Below are positions 1-10,635 of a stretch of 64,000 nucleotides of DNA, one piece after another (position 1 is the stretch's first letter; each line of letters begins with the position of its first letter). The notes beneath the pieces are model-generated. The model searched no databases. It saw only the letters and a list, made by a program, of their open reading frames with translations, and was not told the origin of the DNA. This stretch comes from Silene conica (lineage: Eukaryota > Streptophyta > Magnoliopsida > Caryophyllales > Caryophyllaceae). The stretch covers positions 45,613,705-45,677,704 of the forward strand of contig CM055315.2 of NCBI GenBank assembly GCA_029255685.2, written 5' to 3'. Made by a program: the position numbers and the translations under genes.

Positions 1-2147
1 TTCCAGAGTAAATGGAACTGTTACCATCCTGGATAAACCAGGGTAGTAGATAATCATAGGGAAAGAAACACAGTAGTTTAAGTTATAAAAAGGTTAAACT
101 GCAACGGTTACAAGTATAATTCAAACCAGTCTTCCAAAACAACTGTATTATAACAAAAGTACATCTATAGAAGAGACTAGGTGATCTAAAGCTAAGTGAG
201 TCCAATCCTTGTCTAGCATCCATGCCCAGTCCTAGTTCTCCTGTCTTTGACCTGAAATATCTCCCAATTCCGGATCATCGTAGGTGTACACGACGAATAC
301 ACTATCAACCTCGCGGTTGAGTAGGATAACACAATAATAATAAGAACAACAAGGATGATATGCAAATGTAATGATATGGTCGAACTCAATCTCATTCTCA
401 TTCTCAACGCGAAACACCCAGCCATACCGAAGCTCCCGGCAGACTATCATCGGTCGTCACCGAACACCATTTCAACGGCTGATAAGACACCAGGCCTGGT
501 CTGCAGAACCACCCTGGGCTTTATATCAGAACACTATCTGAATCACACTTTCTCAGTAACAAAATGCGTATGCATGCTCATGAATATGATAATAAAATAA
601 TCAATCATTAATCCTCATGTATATAAAAAAAACATACTTGCATCCATCACATTTAATCACCACATTCAGTAACAACACCACACAGTATAAATACAAGTGT
701 ATCCTACCTGGAATAGCAGTCTGAAATAAGCAGTCACCGTCTAGTAGTATTCCACCTCGAATTCCGTTCCTATAAATATTATCTAATATTAAATTCTACT
801 CGTGAAATCACATGGTATTAACTAATTATAACTTACTAAATACGGACTTACCAAAAATAGATTTACTAAAAATAGCATCCAAACAACTAATAAATCAATT
901 ATTGTTACCCATTATAAACTTAGTAAATTTTTGGTATACTATAGTTACTAAGTAACACACATACTCAACATATTACCCATTTATATTATAACCATAAAAG
1001 TAGTAATAATAATAATATTAACAATGCTAATACAATGGGTATAATAATAATAATAAACTAATTAATTGCCAAACAAGTTCTATCAAAACGCATAACACGC
1101 AGCAAAACGCAAAATACGCCAAACAGCCTCTTCCTCAACTTATAACGTGACCAACAACCACCACAACCACCGCCCTTGTCACCAACAACAGCCACCTCCC
1201 TTGCCTGCGACACCACCAGGCTCGCCCCTGAGCCGTGGTGGTTCCAGGAAGGCCAGGGGTGGTCGTCGACGCTGCAACAGTATCCCAAAACCACCGACAC
1301 AATACCCTGTGTCACGCCCCTGATTCTGTTTCACGTTATAACCACCCCCAAACGAACACCACTCTACTGACTGACACAACAACCCAAAGCCACCACGAAC
1401 ACCACCATTCCAGCCCCATGACTACCACCGATATAACACCCCTGACACCTAGAACGAACGTGAGCAGGGATGTCATCGAATTCATAAACAAACCTATGCA
1501 TTTACACACACTGTTCTGAAATAAGCAACTTAAAAAGAAACACGATTCTGATAGGGTGGTAGAACGCCCTTCGACGGTGGTCCTAGGCAGTCAACAACGA
1601 CACAACTAAGGTCTAAGAACGACTACTACAGACCCTAGATTACTATTCACAAAAGATCAGAGACTATAACACGATTTACGATATGAATTATTGCACACAA
1701 ACGAAAGGAAGACAGGGGAACTAGACGAAAAATGTTGTGAACTTACCTACTTCCTTGGTGTTTTGAACGGCCCTAGCACCCTTAGACAACCGTGTAAAGT
1801 CCTCCTAAGCAGACCCAGATGTGGCGGCAGGGGAGTGGCAGAGAGATGTTGTGTGTTGATAGATTAGGGTTAGTGTTTTTGAGAGAGTATATATGGCGGT
1901 ATGAGAGATTAGGGTGAGCGTGGTATTTAGTTGTAAACTAATGTCGAGTATGGGCTTGGGTATTTGCACGCATTCCAAGGTCCAAAAAGTGAACACGTAA
2001 CTTAATCTTAACTTACTAACTCGTAACCTCGACCTATTAAAACTTACAACTATAAAACACTTATTAATTTATCGAATACCAACGTTCGAAAAGCACATAT
2101 AAAAATTAAATATTAAAATACGTTATAATAAAACACGAGGTATTACA
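1..2147 (+). mobile_element. LTR-like fragment, partial at window edge
   Basis: No open frame of interest. It is recognised because the block around 290-331 (CAACCTCGCGGTTGAG at 306-321, followed by TAGGATAA) recurs in reverse complement at 12409-12436, as does the GAACTGTTACCATC block near the left edge (about 17-30, against about 12692-12705). The right end GAGGTATTACA near 2147 resembles the TTACA end of the LTR at 20527-26961. I read it as a partial LTR or non-autonomous LTR derivative that runs off the window. The 1100-1450 stretch is rich in ACCACC triplets and the rest is AT-rich. The exact right boundary is inferred from the similarity only. Confidence 0.5.
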
Positions 2148-2756
2148 ACCGTCACTCTCCATACTCTAATTCTTCACCTAACTTCCATAATCATGACACA
2201 CACGCACACTAGGAGTCCTTCCCGCGTTGTTTTTCAGCCTTTAACGCAGTAGTCACCCGCAACCCTTGGTAAGTTCACGCCATGTCACTTCTGATTTTAT
2301 GATTTTAAGGGTCACCATAGAGACTTTATACCATGGACTCTCATGGTACGCTCGAGACACTCATGAAGCAAAGGGTGAGTATATTTAAAAGATAGAAAGA
2401 AGTATATTGTAAAGACACTCACCTAACTTCGACCCATGAAAACATGCCTGCAATCTAACATGAACAAGAATTCTACAACTATGTATAAACAAACTCATTA
2501 AGTGACTCGGATACATGCCATTGAGGTAATGAAAGATATGTGAGGTGAAGGGTAAAAGTGGTTAAGATGTTTTTGGACTTGTGGGGTTAGTAGCCAAGCT
2601 AGTAAAACCGGTTCCCAACAACATATTTCACGACTTTTGACATTAAGAACGTGCTCTTTTGTAGCACAACTCTCACACTATATAAAAGAAAGGACTCCCA
2701 AATATTTTGAATGAAGTGCGGGAGTGATAACATGTAAAAGAAAGGGATTTCAGAAC
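2148..2756. other. unassigned intergenic/repeat-derived DNA
   Basis: No coding region, terminal repeat or recognisable motif was found. It lies between the LTR-like fragment and the 3' part of the Athila-like element and could be either element's diverged end. Confidence 0.4.
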
Positions 2757-2783
2757 GAATTTTTAATTCTGACCCTGTCAGTT

Positions 2784-2816
2784 GGTCGACCGACCAATGG
2801 GTGCGGTCGGTTGACT
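2784..2816. repeat. 12-9-12 inverted module
   Basis: GGTCGACCGACC (2784-2795), nine-base spacer, then GGTCGGTTGACT (2805-2816), the diverged complement. It is followed by TTCCTGTACG. Confidence 0.75.
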
Positions 2817-3968
2817 GACTTTCCTGTACGTTTTGATTTTTTCGTTTTTCTTTCTTTCTTTTTTTTCTGAATTTTTCTGTTCTTTCTCTTTTCGTTCTTT
2901 CTTTCTTTCTTTCCTTCTTTCCTCTTTTTGCTCAAGATAGCATACAAAGCAAGATGCCTCAAAAAATAATCCAATGACCACAAATACTAGCTTGGAAGGG
3001 TAGGCTAAGTATGGGATGTAGTTTTTGGGGGATAGAAAGGCAATTTTGGCTATGTAAGGCTTATAGGTAAATAAGAAAAAGGGATCCCAAATGCACGTAC
3101 CAAGACTCACAAAACGAGATAGTAAACAAGTATATAGCAATTCAAGTTCATGTTTATGCATATTGATGTAACATGTTCCAAGGGGAGTACTACTCACATC
3201 CTAGACAACTGGTTTAAGAATGAAACCAGGAAATAAGCTCTAAAAACTCAAATATATAGTAGATTGCCAAGGTGCAAGTCAAGTCTCAAGAAAACAAGTT
3301 GACAAAAACTCGTAGATATGCAAAAGACTCTCATACTAAAACAAGTTGACAAGGCAAGGCAAAGGCATAAACATGTAAAATAGCAAAGATCATCCTTGAA
3401 ATACTCTCGTTCCGACTCGACCTATATGCTAAAATAAACGTGCATTTTTTTGGAATTTTTAAATTTTTCTATTTTTTGGATTTTTGTTTTGTATATGCAA
3501 AGAAAATAAGAAAAGAACGAATGCAATATAGAAATGCAATAAACGTGTGACAAAAATGCAATAGAACAATGCATGTGACACGAAACCATTCCCCAAACCA
3601 ACCCGCACAATGTCCCCATTGTGCATTAGCCTAAGTAAAGGTTTCATAAAATTAAAGGAAAATGCAAAAAGGCAAAACCAAGGGAAAATGGAAAGAACTC
3701 ACCGGATTTTTAAGCGCATGAGAAACCTCCCCAAACCAGCGTGAGCTAGGAGGTTTCGGTGGCCAGCAGTGCCACTCCAAGTTCCTGAAAAAGTCAAACA
3801 AAGAAAGACCATTTTCGGGGATAACATGTTTTGGGTGATAAATAATGAATTTGCAGGTTTGAAATAGAAGAAGAAGGAGCGGAAGCATAAAGGATAAAAT
3901 AAGAAAAGGACTTCCATATTATGTTTGTACGCTTTCGAAATATCTTGAGCCGTCTGCACAGGAGAACT

Positions 3969-4073
3969 GCTCGGTAGACCCTCCTCTCTGGTCGACCGAC
4001 CAGTTGACAGACGAACAGAACTTCTGGAATGCAGGGGTCTGGTCAACCGACTGGTGGTGGTGGTCGGTAGACC
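3969..4073. repeat. pair of 12-9-12 inverted modules, element 1 internal
   Basis: Module one is GCTCGGTAGACC / nine / GGTCGACCGACC (3969-4001). Module two is GGTCAACCGACT / nine / GGTCGGTAGACC (4041-4073). Starts are 72 bp apart. It is the positional homologue of 13470-13574. Confidence 0.75.
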
Positions 4074-5502
4074 CAGATTCCTGTACAGTAGCCTTCTTCT
4101 TCGCGAGATTAACTTGTATTAACCAAGTTATCCTTCCCCAAACCTGAAAGTCATTATATACGCGCCCAAAACATGCGCAAAAATCCAGAACCAAGTCTAA
4201 TTGTCTTAACTACGTAACAAAAGCAAAATTGTTCTAAAAACTTAAAGCAAAACAATAACTAAAGAGTCTTAACAAAACAGAAAATTGTCTTAAGAAACTG
4301 AAAACTTGAACAACTCATCCGCGAAAGATGCGGAGAATCTCGGACCACGGCTTTTGGCTATACGCCGTAGTCTCCACCGTGTTTGTATGGATGGCCAAAC
4401 ACATCTCTTCTCCATCGCAAAGCATATGCGACGGACTCTTCTCTTTCTCTTCTTTTCTTCTTCTCTTGTCCTCCTCATCAACCACGTCCGGGTCTTCATC
4501 CTCCTTATAGCTTAGGATCCCTAGTCCTTCTCTTTGCACAATGACCTCCTTCACCAAGGGCTTCCCCAAACCAATTCCTGCATTAGGCAAAATAGAAGCA
4601 TCCTCCATATTGCTCCCAATCTGGGGCGGATGTGTAAAAACAGGTATAGGTGCAGGTATCAAAGTAGGAGAAGTGGTGATGACCTTATACTTCTTTTCAG
4701 AAGTAATAGCATTACATGTGATAGGGGTCATAGCATCCTTCTTCCTATAAGATAGACCGAAGACGATAGAATGTTTCCCTACCTTAAAAGTTAAGGTCCC
4801 ACTACCTAAATCAATGATAGCTCATGCGGTTTGTAAGAAGGGTCTCCCTAAGATGATAGGTATATGGGCATCCTCAGGGATGTCCAAAACTACGAAGTCA
4901 ACTGGGAAGAAGAACCTGTCAATGCGCACAGGGATGTTTTCCAACACCCCTATGGGTTCCATAGACGTACGGTCGACCATTTGGGCCGTCATGCTAGTCA
5001 TTGCAAATGTGGTCATTCCTAGTTTTAAGGCCACACTTAAGGGCATAACATTGATGCTAGCCCCTAAGTCACATAAGGCCTTTTTTACGGGAAAGGTCCC
5101 TATGTTGCAAGGTACAGAAAAACTCCCAGGGTCCTCTAACTTATGAGGGGCAATAACATGGGACAGAAAACTGGAGGACTCTTCGGTAAGTGCTACCGAC
5201 TCTACCTTATCTAGAGATCGCTTTCGGGTTAAAAGTTGTCTCATGAACTTTAAATATGAAGGAACTTGTTGAACTAACTCTAAAAACGGTACTTGTACAT
5301 TTAATGAACGAATAACGTCTTTAAACTTATCAAAGGATACCTGTTCCTTAGTTGGTAGGAGTCGCTCCGGATAAGGAGGGGCGGAACTTTCAGCATTTCC
5401 GGCTCTCTTCAGGAAGTTTGGGGTCTTGTCACCCCGGAATAGGAAGTCCCTTAGGTTGTCAGGCATTTCAGGCTTAAAGGATTCCGTCTGTTCAGCGTCT
5501 TT

Positions 5503-5607
5503 GGTCGGTCGACCCTCATCCTCGGTCGGTCGACTCACCTCCTGTTCACCAGAAGCTACTGGAAACTGCTCCGTGGTCGACCGAGTAGCAACAGTGGTCG
5601 GTCGACC
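5503..5607. repeat. pair of 12-9-12 modules inside the gag frame
   Basis: GGTCGGTCGACC / nine / GGTCGGTCGACT (5503-5535, arms direct rather than inverted) and GGTCGACCGAGT / nine / GGTCGGTCGACC (5575-5607). Starts are again 72 bp apart. Each is 33 bp (11 codons) and open in the gag frame, giving GRPT / SRPT peptides. Confidence 0.75.
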
Positions 5608-6337
5608 AGGAGTACTGGTACTCGCCTTCTGCCGTTTCTCCTTTTCTTTTTCACCAGCTTTCTCACCTCCTATCTTAGCCCCGCTCCGCAGTGTTACGAT
5701 GTTAAGAGTCTCCTTCTTTTGGTCCGTCTTGGTCGGAAGTTGACCCGGAGCCCTAATATCGTTCTTGCTCGCAATTAGAGCAATTTGGGACTCTAACATC
5801 TTCATGCCCGCCTCTCGTGCCTGGGACTCCTTCTGAACTAACTCAATGAGATTTTGGATGAGAGCATCCGTATTTGGTGGTGGGTTTGAAGGTGGTTTTT
5901 GGTAGTTTTGTTTGTCCGGAGGGATGTAGGCTTGATTTTGTGGTGGTTGTTGGTGTTGTGGGTTGAGGACATTTTGGCTTGTCCATCTCATGTGGGAGTG
6001 GACATTGTTGCTATTAGGGTCATAGAAATTATTTCCGCGGTAATGTTGAAAGGCCGCGCATGTCTCATTTGATGAAGTACAGAATTTGGAAACATGCCCC
6101 TCTCCACCGCATCTCTCACAAATGAATGGTCCGTCAGAAACGACATTCACTTGGTACATAGCACCCTTACTCCCACTCCCAATCTCGAACTTCCCACCAT
6201 TAAGCTCCAACTTATCTAGTTTGGCCATCAAGGCCTCAATAGCTGCAACATTAGATTCAGCCTTCATTTGGTTACCACGGGAAGTCCCGTGTTCAGCACG
6301 ATGTACAGCAACATCCTCTATAATCTTGAGACCCTTA

Positions 6338-7489
6338 TGTTAGGTTTTAAACCTATTTATAGTCATACTCATATGCTTATCTTATAATATTAAGATCTTA
6401 TGCATGCTTAACATAAGTAAACCGAGATTAAGAGAAGAATAATGTTCACTCTTACATTGCTAAACTCGGCTATTTTAGGGCACAAGTGAAGACTCCTTCG
6501 TCACTTGTTCTTGAGCTAATAACACGGAATGATCCTCCTTGAGCCTTCAAAGAGATGACCTCCAAAAGATGTACACCAAGACACACTACACTCAATGAAT
6601 TTGTATTTGTTTTACTAGAAATCTTAATACAAATTGCTAGTAGAATTATATGGGAGGTGCTCGGTTTTGGTAGGAGAAAAGAAAGCTTATTTTTCTCTCT
6701 TCTCAAAACCCTAATGCAAAGACAAGAATGAATACTACACTTGAGCAAGAACATCTTTTGTTCTTCTCAAGTGAGCCGTGAGCCATGGGGTAGGGTGCCC
6801 AATGGATTGATTCCTCAAAACACACCCATGTCTCCCACTTTGATTTATGCATTAATTAGATGTCTTTAGGTTGTTACATCACATTATCTTATAATGTGTA
6901 ATGTTGTGTATGTGTGTATGTCACACGGTCCATTCAACCGAAATGGACCTATACTCAATACTTGTTAACATGACATGGATCAAGTACATCGATCATATAA
7001 TTTTACGAAATTTGTAGTTTAACTTTTTAAACACTTTATTCGTAAAATAATTATTTGCATCTAATTAATCATGTTTTTGTTGCTACAACATTTGTAGTTT
7101 AAAATAATTCATTCGAGTAATTTTACGTTTCATAAACATATAAATAATAGTGAACACATTTCGATCACTAAAACATTTTAACTTATAATCTTATTATAAT
7201 TTTCTCCTCATATAATTTATAAACTAGAAATGAACTGACTCATATCATCATACATTTAATTCATTTATCAATAAGAGAGTTGTCCTATAGGTGTGACCTA
7301 AATGGATCAACTGGTCACCACCGTCATTATGACAGTAATGTCAAACTCTGGCAAGCCAATCATTACCGATTAATGTTGACCAGTTGACTATGATAAAGAA
7401 TCATCCCATGAATATTCTTTTACAGAGATTTGTCAATTAATTATATCATTGACGTGATCACACTATTGTGGAGGACACTTACTCCAACA
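6338..7489. mobile_element. solo LTR inserted in gag
   Basis: The insert begins TGTTAGG and ends CTCCAACA. It is flanked by CCTTA (6333-6337) and CCTCA (7490-7494), a five-base target duplication with one substitution. Removing it rejoins the gag frame of the surrounding element. Its last 230 bases match the LTR at 20595-22841 (shared GGATCAACTG, TCACCACC, TAATGTCAAACTCT and GAGGACACTT blocks). At 1152 bp with no internal domain it is most simply a solo LTR left by LTR-LTR recombination. The superfamily (copia or Ty3) is not determined. Confidence 0.8.
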
Positions 7490-8434
7490 CCTCAGTCTCT
7501 CCCGAGTTCTCTTGGAATCTCCCATTGGCTGCAGCATCTAAGTAGGCCCGGTTATCGTCGTAGAGGCCATTGTAGAACTGGTTACATAGAAAACACTGTT
7601 CAAATCCATGATGGGGTATGGATCGAACGAGTCTCTTGAACCTAGTCCAAGCCTCGCTAAAGTCTTCCGAAGCTCCTTGTTTGAAGCTAGTAATCTGCGC
7701 CCTCAAGGCATTAGTCTTGGCCGCGGAATAGTATTTCCGATAGAAGGACAAGGCTAATGTGTTCCAGTCGGTTACTCCCGCAACAGTGCGGTCTAAGTCA
7801 CAATACCACTCCCTCGCCGAATCTCGGAGGGAAAAGATGAACATAGTTTCTTTAATTTGTCTTGCGTCACTCCGTCTGGGGGTGCTATGGAGCATATGTA
7901 ATCTGTGAAGATTTCAATATGCTTAGCTGCATCCTCATTGGTCGCTCCCCCAAATTGGTTTCTCTCCACCATGGAGATGTAGGAAGGCTTGGCCTCAAAT
8001 GGCTTCCCCGTGCCCGCAGGTAATGTAAACCCTTTGTATAGGTCCTTCACCTGTGGCAATGAGTGACTGGCTATGCTTGCTTCTTCAGCCATCTTTTCTT
8101 CCTCTTCTTCAAAGGTTTGGAAGTAGGTACTTATTGGTGTTTTTGGTGTAGGTGGGTTGTTTTGTGGTGATGGTGGTGATGATGGTTTATCGAAAATATC
8201 CTCTTGGAATAAGGAAGATGGAGAACCTCCTTCCCTACTCTCTAAAAATTGTTTTCTTCTTGCTCTTATAGTCCTCTCAAGCTCAAGATTTAGTGGTAGG
8301 AGTTCTCCTTGAACTGACCTGCGCATAAGATGGAAACTAGAAGAAGAAAGTGAGAAAGGTTTAAGGAACAAAGTTCCTTAAACACAAAAAACAAAAAAAA
8401 CAAAAACAATAAACAATAAACACTGGCGTCACCT

Positions 8435-8452
8435 CCCCGGCAACGGCACTAA
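8435..8452 (-). promoter_or_regulatory. primer binding site, tRNA-Asp type
   Basis: On the - strand, AGTGCCGTTGCCGGGGAG lies just inside the LTR end. This is one base from the TGGCGCCGTTGCCGGGGA sequence that Athila-group elements use for priming by tRNA-Asp. The same site occurs in element 2 at about 15487-15510 as TTGGTGCCGTTGCCAGGGAG. Confidence 0.75.
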
Positions 8453-9052
8453 AATTTGACACCCGTCGTTGAGGGGTGTCAAAGATAAGATTTATAAAAC
8501 CTCGGCTTAAGACTAGATAGCGTAAGTCAAGGGTCGAACCACAAGGAGGTGGTGAATGTTTATTGTTTAAGGTCAATGTTTTTAGAGTAACAAATTGGGG
8601 GTTTAGATTGGTTGTCACTAAGTCTAGAATAAAAGACAATAATAAAACAAGAATTAAGAAAGAATTTAAACTATAGTAAGACGGATGCTAGGATAATGTT
8701 CGGGTAGTACATAGTTATGATGGTATAATTCCTAAGTCAACATGTATTGCAGTCGCGTAAGGGGTGTAACATATCCTTTCGGTCTATGTTACCTAATAGC
8801 TCCTTTCGGCCTATGCTATTAGTTCTTAGGTCTCACAATTATTGGGTGTCAACAATAAGGGTGATTCCTAATTTCTAGATCACATACCTTTCAGTCTTAG
8901 ATAACCTAGCTGTCTTAAAGCGTAACCCAATGCCCTTCCCATATCTTTCAATCTTGGGTAAGTCATTACTAACATCCTACAAGTCTCCTTTCAGTCTCAT
9001 TGTAGGTTATTATAGTTGACGGAATAAAACAGTCTGAAAACGTACGCGCGTC

Positions 9053-9126
9053 GGTCGACCGACCAGCTAGTCCAGTCGGCCGACCAACACTTCAGTCGAC
9101 CGACCAGCTAAGCCGGTCGGCCGACC
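9053..9126. repeat. two 12-9-12 inverted modules in LTR 1
   Basis: GGTCGACCGACC / nine / AGTCGGCCGACC (9053-9085) and AGTCGACCGACC / nine / GGTCGGCCGACC (9094-9126), only eight bases apart. Confidence 0.8.
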
Positions 9127-9496
9127 AGGAGTCTGCTACAGTCGGTTTCGGGAACTACACCATCTACGCTATTTACTCCCTACATCCTAACATATGCAAT
9201 TAGCTACTCATGGATACGCAAATAACAACGAAAACAGTAATAAACATAGAATTCATGGTGAACATTAATCTAAACATGCGATAACAACAAAGGCTTTGGG
9301 ATTTTAACTTAAACCGGATACTAATAATCTATGAAACGATAATGCATAAACTGAAAACAAGAGAATTACCGTAATATGGATTAGGGCAGAAAAGAACAAC
9401 CTTTATTGAATTCCGTGGAAAGATTAATGAACAAAGAATAAAACTTGAAGAATGGTGTTTGAATAATAAGAAATAACTATTGTATACTAATAATAA

Positions 9497-10094
9497 TGGG
9501 CACCTATAGTCTGGCACAAATGGGCAGTCTCAAAGCATTCCATGATAACTTGGCTGTTCTGTCACAATGGTATCAATACAAAAGAGAAGTTGTTTAAGAT
9601 AGGCTGTAGCAGTGATGATCTCTGCTGTCTGTGTGGGGCTGGGGTTGAAAACAGAATACATCTACTGCAGGAATGTGTCTATAGCAAGCGAATCATAACT
9701 CACCTGGCCAACTGGATTGCTCAAGGGCTACCTCAGCTACCTGAAGCTCGATGGACATGTACTGACAAGAAGGACAAAGGTCTACAGGCAGTGCTTTTCA
9801 ATACATATTGCTATACAGTGTGGATGAAGAGAAATAAAGCCATAATTGACAATGTACTGGACAAACCTGAAAGAGTGGCTATGGAGATCCAAAAGTTGGT
9901 GAAGGATAGAATGAGTAGTCAGCAGATTCATACGAATAGAGCACAGCCTACTATCTAGGATGTTTGGTTTGTAAGCCCCCTGATTGCTTGTTCAGGGTTG
10001 GGCATCATATGTTGGATTTTTGTTCTTGATCTCTCTTGTATATTTGTTTCCGATATGATATATATGACTCACATTTAAACCAAAAAAAAAAAAA
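9497..10094 (+). pseudogene. 5'-truncated LINE, C-terminal zinc-binding domain
   Basis: The frame reads WHKWAVSKHSMITWLFCHNG and then has cysteine/histidine spacing CCLCGAGVENRIHLLQEC, followed by TVWMKRNKAII. This is the RT-associated zinc-binding region (zf-RVT) found at the C terminus of plant L1-type LINEs. The frame runs in from the truncated 5' side and stops at 9956-9958. A 3' UTR and an A-run at 10082-10094 follow, as expected for target-primed reverse transcription. No convincing target duplication could be assigned because both flanks are AT-rich. It sits inside the LTR of element 1. Confidence 0.8.
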
Positions 10095-10249
10095 TATGTT
10101 AAGACTTGATAATAATATGGTAGATAATAGATTAAAAACTGGATGGCTAAAGCTAATGACGGATTAGGCTTATATAGGAAAGACTAAGGCGATCCCTCTT
10201 TGACCTAATGCGTTCACGGGCTTTTACGATTATTCTGATACTGTGCGCT

Positions 10250-10362
10250 GGTCGACCGACCAGGTGTTGAGGCCGGTCAACCGATTGTCGGGCTCGGTGG
10301 ACTTCTGACTTTAAGATAGCAGGTCCTCAGGTCGACCGACCAGAGTAGTAGGTCGGCCGACC
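10250..10362. repeat. two 12-9-12 inverted modules in LTR 1
   Basis: GGTCGACCGACC / nine / GGCCGGTCAACC (10250-10282) and GGTCGACCGACC / nine / GGTCGGCCGACC (10330-10362). The last is followed by CTTTCCTGTACG and ends 273 bp from the LTR edge. Confidence 0.8.
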
Positions 10363-10635
10363 CACTTTCCTGTACGTCAGTCTTGATTTCGTCTTAGTTT
10401 GACTTTGTGGTACTTGGTTCGCGCTTTGAGTTGACTTGTCCTCGATCCTTATTTATGCAAAAATCCCGAGGGAAGAAATTTGGTATAAAATCGTCTCTTT
10501 TCTGCATAATTCTGCAAAAGAGCATAAAAATACGAAAGTAGACAATTGTTGGGAAATAAAGGCTAAAACATAGTAAATGAGCGACAAAATGCGTGTTAAA
10601 ATAGATGCAAAACATCATAAAATAGACACGCATCA

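Larger units (their letters stand above)
2757..4314 (-). mobile_element. 3' non-coding internal region of Athila-like Ty3 element 1
   Basis: This stretch lies downstream (lower coordinates, - strand) of the gag-protease remnant. It is homologous to 13080-13813 in element 2: both have a GCACAATG-type hairpin (3605-3624 and 13100-13117), the block CCTCCCCAAACCAGCG followed by GGAGGTTT (3727-3756 and 13218-13248), and a pair of 12-9-12 inverted modules. No reverse transcriptase, RNase H or integrase is visible, so the element is non-autonomous or deleted. A further module at 2784-2816 followed by CTTTCCTGTACG matches the LTR sequence near 10365, so the lowest part may be a truncated 3' LTR. The boundary at 2757 is approximate. 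Confidence 0.6.
4315..8326 (-). pseudogene. gag-protease remnant of an Athila-like Ty3 retrotransposon
   Basis: Reading the - strand from a Met at 8326, the product has a Gln/Pro-rich start and then a Ty3 gag capsid region (REWYCDL, then an FYRKYY and ITSFKQG block, then FNGL-like FYNGL). It continues to a zinc knuckle CERCGGEGHVSKFC (CX2CX4HX4C, near 6100) and a retropepsin with DLGASINVMP (near 5070) and IPIILGRPFLQ. It ends SQKPWSEILRIFRG at 4315. Gag would coat the element RNA and the protease would mature it; this is known for the family. The copy is broken three ways: a one-base frame change near 7850, a solo LTR inserted at 6338-7489 inside gag, and an in-frame TGA at 4822-4824 that looks like a C-to-T change in a CGA codon. 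No pol follows. Two pairs of GGTCGACC arms lie inside the coding frame at 5503-5607. Confidence 0.8.
8457..10635 (-). mobile_element. 5' LTR of Athila-like element 1 (with nested LINE)
   Basis: On the + strand the LTR reads from TGACACCCGTCG to ACACGCATCA, so in element orientation it begins TGATGCGTGT and ends GGGTGTCA next to the primer site. It matches the LTR at 15512-16746 at both ends, including GTCAAAGATAAGATTTATAAA and AGGGTCGAACCACA. It contains four 12-9-12 inverted modules (9053-9126 and 10250-10362) and a LINE fragment at 9497-10094. Without the LINE it is about 1.6 kb. No matching 3' LTR with the TGACACCC end was found below 4.3 kb. Confidence 0.7.

Noticed and set aside
2757..3197. 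Lys/Glu-rich reverse ORF
   Set aside because: It comes from a TTTCTTTC tract in a retroelement non-coding region.
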